64,000 bases of DNA, taken from assembly GCA_026545765.1 (NCBI GenBank), contig CM048842.1, positions 30,553,167 through 30,617,166 of the forward strand, in the 5' to 3' direction. Shown piece by piece: positions 56,945 to 64,000 of the stretch. The notes under the pieces are model-generated. The model did no database searches. It saw nothing but the letters and a program-made list of their open reading frames with translations, and was not told the origin of the DNA. Position numbers and translations under genes: made by a program. The stretch is from Plantago major (lineage: Eukaryota > Streptophyta > Magnoliopsida > Lamiales > Plantaginaceae). Position 1 is the stretch's first letter. Each line of letters opens with the position of its first letter.

Positions 56945-59900
56945 TCAGTCTGCAAATTTCCTGTCTCCAAACCTTTTGATGTCATCAGAATAATCATAGA
57001 GAAGTGTTACGTGAGCATCTCGGTGTCTCCGCAAATCCACAGACCTCTTTATAGGTTTTGGTAGGATTTTCTTGACAAAATGTTTGACCCATAGGTACTT
57101 TCCCCACTTCGGGCATGCTCTATTACGATATCCGAAAGCTTGAAGTATTAGTAGATAATCCTTAGATATCGATGTCACCCTTGTATTGATCTTGATTAGA
57201 TAGAACGATTCATAGGGTTCTACAGCGAGTCTTGCTCTTGTGCCTGTTCCTGTGATATTCAGAATTCTGTGCACATCATCTGGCTTTCCATATGGACATT
57301 CATCAGAGAGGTCCTTTCTCATGGCTTCAGTTCTCTTGACAACTTCAAAATCCAACAGGCTTTAATGTGATTGGTGTTGATCAAGGTTGGCTTATCTTTT
57401 CTCCATGCCATAAGTTGTTTATGGATTGGTTCTGGAAATCTTGAATTTACCAATAGATGCTTAAGTTCCAAAATCCAATAGCCATTTTTCTGATTGATGC
57501 ACCTGTAGACAGAGGAGTCATTGTCATACTTCACATACTCTATTTTGGCTTCTTCTGGCCTGAGTGGAAGTTGACTTTGTCTTTGCTCAGCTCTCAGTCT
57601 GTTCCTTCTTTGTCTTGAATTCTCTTTGGGGTTGTTGCTTGAAGAACCACCCTGGATAGACTTGGTATTTCCAGAGGGTGTTTTAGCTGCTAGGGGCTTT
57701 GCAGCTATGGGCTCAGTTAGGCTTTCAATTTTCCTTTTTCTGTGAAGAGGAGCTTCATCTTCATTAGTTTCCTTATCATCATCAAGATTAGATCTCGTGA
57801 GAGTTTTACAGCCTTCTTCATTGCCCAGGGACTTGATTTGACCTTCTTCTTCTTCTTCAGAAGATTCATCAATCCCTTTAACTTGTCTTCTCCTTGGAGC
57901 CTTGGTACTCCTTGGAGGTTTCTGTGCCATGGCCCTTGTTATCATTTTAGTTCCTTCAGTAGGTTTCTGGGAAGCAGCTACTATTTGCAAAGCAGCTTGG
58001 CTTGAGGAGGGTTCATTGATTCTAAGTGGTGGCTAGGAAGTTTTCATGTTTCTTCTTCCTTTCTGAGCCGCACCAGCTCCAGATTTCTTCTTGTTTTCTT
58101 CTCCTTCTTCCCATTCCCCCTGACTTTGAGGTCTAGATTTGTACATTCTTTCCCCCTTAGTCATTGTTGGCTGACTCAGTCTCATAAAGGAATCTGAGAG
58201 AGAGTTAAAGTGCCCTTGTAAATAATTATAGGCAGTGACCAACTTCTGAAGTTCGGCTTTGAGCTCTGATTTTGCTTGATAAGTCCATTGTCCTTATCGG
58301 TGAGCTCTTGATGGGCCTAGGATGGCATCTGCTTTTCCAGCAGTGTAACTTGCCTCTTGGAAAGCTTTTTCAGCTAAAGATGCATCATCGTCCCTTATCA
58401 TTCACAGATCTTTCTGAGAAATGACTATGCTAGTTGTTCTCTGAGTGATGAGCTCAGTGAACTTTCTCATTTCAGAGGGGACGGAGGCAATTACTTCCTT
58501 GTTCTGTGAAGACATCTCCTTGTTCAGATGAGCCAAGATTGCACTGTTCATGTATTCATTGGAGTGGACATTTGGCAGTTTGCTGAATATTGTAGGAGCA
58601 ATCAGCTTCCTTTTTAAGTGAGAAACCGCTAAATGTTCATTGCGGTGCTCTGCCAAAGTCTTGTCTTCTTCATCATCTGAGTAATCAGCCCAGTGATCTT
58701 CATCCTCTTGGACATTTTCATCGATTGTATCGAGTCCAGCAACCATCTCAGAGATTGGTTTCTTCCCTTTCTGGGAGGAGGATGGTACTTCTTTTGAAGA
58801 TGATGCAGCCTTAGCATCATGCTTGACTTCAGATACTTCTTCAGTATCCAGTTCTTTGGTGATATCATGCACAGCATCCCGTAGCTCTTTAACCTCAGAG
58901 TAAGCAATCATTTCTTGTAAGTATTGATCTTGTAGTTGATCAAGCTTGTCTCTGGATTTAGCTATTTGATCTTCCAGTTGAAGATGGAGCTGTTGTTCTT
59001 CTTCCAACAGTTGTCTGAGTTGAGCAGATCTGGTTTAAGTGTTTAATATTTTCTGATTGGTTTCTTCAGAAAGCTCAACTACTTGTTCAGTAGTAACTGG
59101 GTGTTGGTTAGAAGATGAGACGGAGATTTCTGTGAAGTCTTCTCAGTGTGCTTTTCAGCAGCTGAGGCATCATTCTTTAGCGAAATTCCTCCGGTCCCTG
59201 GTGCAGGGGCATCATCATCATCCTTTTTATCTGTGTCATCCTTTTGGTGATGGTCAGTGGGAGGTTCATCGAAGTCATTTTCGTTTATCTCTTCCTCCTC
59301 ATCATCTTCAGATACAAGATTGATCACTTCAGGAATAGTGATCTTCTGCCCATTAACCTCTTCTTGTTCAGAGGGTATAAATTGCAGAGTTTGGGGCAGG
59401 ACTGGCTGAAATGCCATTTGTAATCTTGTCTGACCATCTGCCTGTTCAAAGGCTTGTACCAATCTGTGCGCCACTTCTCTGGAGAAATCCTTATGCAATA
59501 GAGTCGCAACTGTGTACTGTTCGGTAGGGAACATTGCATGGATGTATGTCTCCAAGTCAAGAGCTCGTGCTCGTTTGTTTGGTTGATCTGTGATTCTCAA
59601 TATTTCAGAGAGATCAGAGCACCTTTGCCATTTCTTGAAGCATTTAATGTGCTTTGGCAGGGTGTGAGCTTTGAAGAAGGGAAGTAGGTCCCTTGTCTCA
59701 ACATTGGGAGCCTGCTCGGCGCTTGTTTGAGCCTGAAAGAAAGAGTTTTGAGTGAGCTTCAAAACTTTTATAGATATCTGAGTAGAAGTGTAGTTTAGTT
59801 TCTGAGTTTACCTGAGTAAGTACTTCAGGCTCAGAGACTTGTTCTACTGAGACAATTGGTGTCTCAGATATCTTGTTGTGAGGCGGAGACTTGGAAGTCT

Positions 59901-62557
59901 AGTCCTCATCAACCTTTCTTTCTTGATCCTGAGAATTAACATTATCACAATACTTAGGAAATTCTATCAAGAAAACTTTAAGTGACAAGTCAGATATCTG
60001 AGAGGTCAATTACCTTCATGGGAGGCTCAGATACTTGTCTCTTAGAGACTTGTGCAGTCTCTGGAATCTTTTCTTGTGATGAAGGCCTTGATGCCTCATC
60101 AATTTCCATAGGTGCAGGAGATGTCGCAACTCTGTCCCCTTGCACTTCTACTTCTGAGTGAGCCTGTGAGTAGAAAGCATTGAATAATTTAGAGAAGATT
60201 TTAGTTAACCCAAGGTGAAGAATATTTATCATTGATTTTCATATACCTTCATACTGGAAGGCTCAATGATCTGTTCTTCAGAAACCTTGTCGGTTTCTGG
60301 GTTTTCTTCTGGCATTTCTGCCTTATCTTCCTCTTTCTCAGTTGGAGCCTGTTAGAAACATTTATTTTAATGACTAAGCACATAAACTTATAACTGAAGA
60401 AGTGTTATCTTAAGAATCCATTATTACCTGTGGCACAGGCTCAGATATCTTAAGAGGCGAGGTTGAGGGAACCTCCTTCTCAGTTTCTGAGGTAAGCTTT
60501 TCAGCTTCCTCTTGTTTTTGTGTTTCTAACTCAGCCTGTAACAAAGAAATTTTATGAGTAACAAGATGTATAAGCATAAAAGTTTTCACAAGATAAGAGT
60601 TAAACCGGTCAGCTACCTGAGTAGTTTCAGGCTGATTGGTCTCTGGAACTTGTGACCTTTCTATACTTAGGTCTTCTTGTCCCAGTGCAGTTTCTTTGCT
60701 TGAAGTTTCTGGTACTTCACACCTTTCCTGAGTATGCAACTCAGTTGCCTCCCCTGGTTGATCATTCTGAGTAGATGTCTCAGTTTGATCCCTCTCATTG
60801 AGTTGGGGAACCTGCTCTTTTGCAGGATTTTCTTCAGCATACTGTATTGCGGGTAATTCGAAATGGAGTTCATTTACCATTTCATCAACTACTTGTGGCT
60901 GTTGTGGTTGTTGTGATTGTGGTTGTCTGGAAGCAGAGGATTGATCAGTAGAATGTTCTTCCAGATTTTTAGTTGTGGCGTTTCCATCAGCATCTGCCAG
61001 TACTAAAATACCACTCATCAGGGCTTTTTGAAGTTGTGCATAAGAAACATTCCCTGATGATGTGTTTGCACCAACAACCATTGCTATAGGTTCAGCAACC
61101 TGTGGTGTAGGTTCTTCTTCAGATACCTTATCACCAGTTACTATTACAGTAACCTTAGCCCTCTTTGTTCTTTCTAGGACTTGAGAGATGACTAGTTCAT
61201 CATCTTCATCGTCAGAGCTCTCATCAACATTAGGAACTGATTGGTCCATTATTCCTGCGGTTTCTGCAGATAGGGCTTGGTGTTTTTCACCACTTTTGAC
61301 AGCATTCATGAGTTCATCAGCAAGGCTTTCTGCATTAGTCGCAACATTTCTGAAAGCACTTTCCCTTGCTGAGTCTACTTGTTCAGTAGTTATTTCAAAA
61401 ACGAAAAAAAATAAATCATTTGATAACTCTTTTGCAGCATTGATGATTTCATCTGCCTTTATCAGCTCATCGGTAATGCCTGCAGATATCTGAGAATCGA
61501 CAACCTCTTTGGGTGTGTCTTCTGATTTGCCAGCAGACTTCTTTCTTGAAGTTCTGGGCTTCTTGGTGGCAACCTTTTCTTCAGATACCTTTTCAGACTT
61601 TCGCTTCTTAGAACCTTTCTGAGACCCAGTAACCTTTTTCATCAAGTTTGTATACTCATATTTGTAGAGTAGGTTACTGTTGGCTATTTCAGCCGTCCCT
61701 CTGAGCTCAATGCCAAGCTTCTCCAGCAAGTAGCATATCTTCAGACCATATCCTACTGTGGCCTTTGGCTCAGCTAGTCCTTTGGCAATCTTAGGCTCGA
61801 AGCCTTGAATTTTCTTCACAAATTTCATGAAGGTGTACTTTCCCTAGTTAAAAGGGTTTTCCAGCCTTTTGTCTTGTTGATTCAGCAAGAACATCATGAT
61901 CCATCGTTCTTGGCTTATCTGGTCAGCACCTCCTTGTAGACCATCAAAGCATCTGTGAAGAATGCAAGCCAGTACATCCCAGTGAACCATCAGATGTCTG
62001 ATTCGGATGTCAGCAAGCTTGAACTCAGTGGGTGTATCTGATTTTTCAAGATCACACACATCACTGTACAGTTCTTTAACACCTTCAAGGAGTTCATCAT
62101 CCTTGGTGTTTATTTCAAAATCCTTTCCAAGATTTTGAAACTCAAACAACTTACAGAAAGTTGTCAAGTCCAGAAGGATTTCCTTTTCTTGGACTGAGGT
62201 TTTGACAGACACTATTTCAGTGCCTTCAGAAACACAGGAAATAATCCTGGAGTTGTTGTAGAATTCCAACACATCGAGTGATGAAATTCCACTAGGGCGA
62301 GCAGATAGAAAGCCCTTGATTTGTGCCTTTTCAAGCATGTCAAGAATTAGCTTTCTGTCGGCTTGGTTCTCTATTCCAGCCGTGAGGTATTCCTCAACCA
62401 TGGCACCACCCCAAATCATTCTGTGATTTGAAGTCCAATGGTCAGGATTAAAATCTCCTACCAGTCGGTTGTTCACAATAACCAACTCTAGTGCTTGCTT
62501 TTCAGCAGTACCAGTGGAGGATTGAGATTTCAGTGTGGTTGAACTTTTAGGGGCCAT
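56945..62557 (-). pseudogene. ORF2 of element E, the best-preserved copy of the additional gene
   Basis: Start ATGGCCCC at 62557, stop at 56945-56947; about 1,740 codons after splicing. The N-terminal domain is open for 237 codons until a TAG at 61844 that replaces the TGG codon of B1 (CAG to TAG on the plus strand). The next part (61828-60410) reads 472 codons straight through the first intron. Introns at 60536-60616 (81 nt), 60349-60427 (79), 60164-60246 (83), 59939-60013 (75) and 59733-59811 (79) correspond one-to-one with B1. After them come a helical block (59762-59079), an acidic stretch, a coiled coil (EEEQQLHLQLEDQIAKSRDK, about 58930-59007), a basic region (KAPRRRQVKGIDESSEEEEE) and the C-terminal block. 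It is about 90% alike to B1. An AT-rich insert near 61390-61425 is absent from B1. Function is unknown. Confidence 0.78.
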
Positions 62558-62745
62558 CTCTTTATATAGTGTAGGGATTTGAAATTGGTGTTTGAAAGAG
62601 ATTTGATTCAGTAATTCTTTGCAGAAAAACTTAATCTTGAGTTGCAGAGATTGTAGAAGTTTTGCAGAGAATCAAGAGACTGATTTGCTATTTTTGTGCA
62701 AGATGAGTTTTCGGATTAGGCAAAAGTGATTTCCTATGCCAAAAT

Positions 62746-62758
62746 CCTATATATATAG
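62746..62758 (-). promoter_or_regulatory. Internal TATA box for ORF2 (E)
   Basis: The minus strand reads CTATATATATAGG, 201 bp before the ATG at 62557, as in the other copies. Confidence 0.6.
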
Positions 62759-63197
62759 TAGTTGAATCCCAACAGACAAATACATACAAATTGATTTTGT
62801 GTGTAAGTATCTGTGATTTGCAAGCAGGCGTGAGCAAAAGCTTGTTCGGCATTAAATGCTTAGTGGGCCATGTCTGAATTTCAACAGTCCACTATTTACT
62901 GTGAATTAGTTTCCACCGTACAGATCAATTGCTTAATTTCATCAAGGGTCACCATTGCTTCTTCAGCAATGATCACAATCAACGAGTGTAATTGTGCCCA
63001 TGAATTTTGGCGACTTGCTATCTGAATCACAATTCTGTATGACCAAGAACACTGTTTGCATCTGAATCTGTCTTATACTTAGGATTTTTCCAAGTTTTTC
63101 ATCAAGATAGAAATAATGCGAGTTTCAAGAGAGTAGTTGACTGCAGATAGTTATACTATTCTCTTTTGTGTTCCCCGTTTATAGAGTGATTCAGATA
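62759..63197. other. Spacer between ORF2 promoter and hairpin array (E)
   Basis: About 440 bp, the counterpart of 40177-40620 in B1. No coding frame was recognised. Confidence 0.5.
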
Positions 63198-63328
63198 TCT
63201 GAGTTCCCGTCTCAGAGATCTTAAGCTATCTTTTGCTCTTTAGCTTTTGACTTCTCGGATTCTGCCTGCATTTCTCTCTTCTCTGGATACCCGTTCCAGA
63301 TACCTCTTCTCTGGATGCCCGTTCCAGA
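63198..63328 (-). repeat. Hairpin array after pol (E)
   Basis: Hairpins at 63198-63216 (stem TCTGAG/CTCAGA), 63282-63300 and 63310-63328 (stems TCTGGA/TCCAGA). On the minus strand the loops are ACGGGAA, ACGGGTA and ACGGGCA. Further degraded units lie near 63250-63275. Same position and loop as in B1 and A. Confidence 0.7.
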
Positions 63329-63341
63329 TACCTGAACTCTT

Positions 63342-64000
63342 TCAGTTCATTGGTAGTTCCATTAGTCCAAGACTATGTCTTAAGGCTAAGAATCTACTTT
63401 CTTGTAGTGGCTTAGTGAAGATATCTTCAAGTTGGTCTTCAGTGCCAATCTTGAGTATCTCTATATTGCCCTTTTCAACATGGTCTCTGATGAAGTGATG
63501 TCTAACATCAATGTGCTTTGTTCTGGCATGAAATTTAAGATTCTGTGTAATCGCAATAGCACTTTTGTTGTCACAGAAAATGGGAGTTTTCTTCTCATCG
63601 AGTCCATAGTCTTTAAGTTGTTGTTGTATCCACAGAATTTGTGTTGCACAACAACCAGCAGCAATATATTCAGCCTCTGTGGTAGAAGTTTCAATTGAGT
63701 TTTGCTTCTTGCTAAACCATGAGATAAGTCTAGTACCCAGGAACTGACAAGTTCCTGAGGTACTTTTCCTATCAAGCAGTGATCCAAAGATAATCGCCGA
63801 GTACCCAGCTAAACTCAATCCACTTTCTTTAGGATACCACAATCCTACATCTACTATACCCTTTACATACCTGAATATTTTCATAGCAATGTTGTAGTGT
63901 GTTTGCATTGGATTTGTCTGAAATCTAGCACACACTCCAACGGCGTATTGAATATCAGGTCTACTTGCAGTGAGGTAAAGTAGTGAACCTATCAATTTCC
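63342..64000 (-). pseudogene. RNase H part of E pol, running off the window
   Basis: Stop at 63342-63344 (last residues LGLMELPMN). The frame is open for 217 codons to 63995 and continues beyond the edge. It covers YLTASRPDIQYAVGVCARFQ, the RNase H SGTCQFLGTRLISWFSKKQN, TTEAEYIAAGCCATQILW, CDNKSAIAIT and TKHIDVRHHFIRDHVEKGNI. A local change near 63785-63800 (ATAATCGCCG for a segment that reads GATGCTGATTATGCTGG on the other strand elsewhere) removes the usual SDADYAG acids, again at CTG-rich sequence. Sirevirus/Maximus-type. Confidence 0.88.

Noticed and set aside
63281..63328. Hairpin array considered as a CRISPR-like repeat array
   Set aside because: Units are 19-bp hairpins with purine-rich spacers of related sequence, in a plant retrotransposon; there are no unique spacers and no cas genes.

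Overview
The window is nuclear DNA of a flowering plant, probably a eudicot. It holds one host gene with a spliceosomal intron and, from about 3.6 kb to the right edge, a stack of nested Ty1/Copia LTR retrotransposons. The host gene (2623-3584, +) is a uclacyanin-like phytocyanin with a GPI-type tail; its frame is broken twice as assembled. No RNA genes, CRISPR arrays or bacterial-type features were seen. The species cannot be told from the sequence.

Layout. 1-2577: AT-rich intergenic DNA. 2578-3584: phytocyanin gene. About 3660-6032: 3' part of an old Copia element (F), minus strand. 6033-7146: LTR of element C, cut by element D. 7147-8559 plus 54191-54416: LTR of D, split by a 45.6-kb insertion. 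8560-54190: composite element A, minus strand, with the plan LTR-internal-LTR-internal-LTR and one TTGAA target duplication around the whole. Inside its right-hand pol lies a full-length plus-strand element, B1 (32424-48505, 16,082 bp, TATGT duplication). 54842-64000: element E, minus strand, inserted in the D internal region and running off the window. The order of insertion, oldest first, is F, C, D, then A and E, then B1 into A.

Elements A to E belong to one lineage. They share a tRNA-iMet primer site, a G-rich polypurine tract, LTRs of 1.4-1.75 kb and Sirevirus/Maximus-type RT and RNase H. They are very large because of an additional reading frame of about 5.2-5.6 kb (here ORF2) between RNase H and the 3' LTR, the place where Sireviruses carry an env-like gene. 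Three points stand out. (1) ORF2 has its own TATA box about 200 bp upstream of the ATG in all four copies, and at least four or five GT-AG introns of 75-86 nt separating small exons, kept at matching places in two divergent subfamilies. (2) Gag and Pol of subfamily A are separated by a 122-nt sequence with a donor, branch point and acceptor whose removal joins the two frames exactly. (3) Gag and Pol are roughly 90-95% alike between subfamilies by eye, whereas ORF2 is only about 35-45% alike.

Many frame breaks here are not trustworthy biology. Where two copies can be compared, differences cluster at CAG/CTG trinucleotides, in patches with fairly sharp edges. This looks like base-calling error at CHG-methylated cytosines left in unpolished repeats. 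Coding calls in the elements are therefore given as broken copies, and restored sequences are not given.
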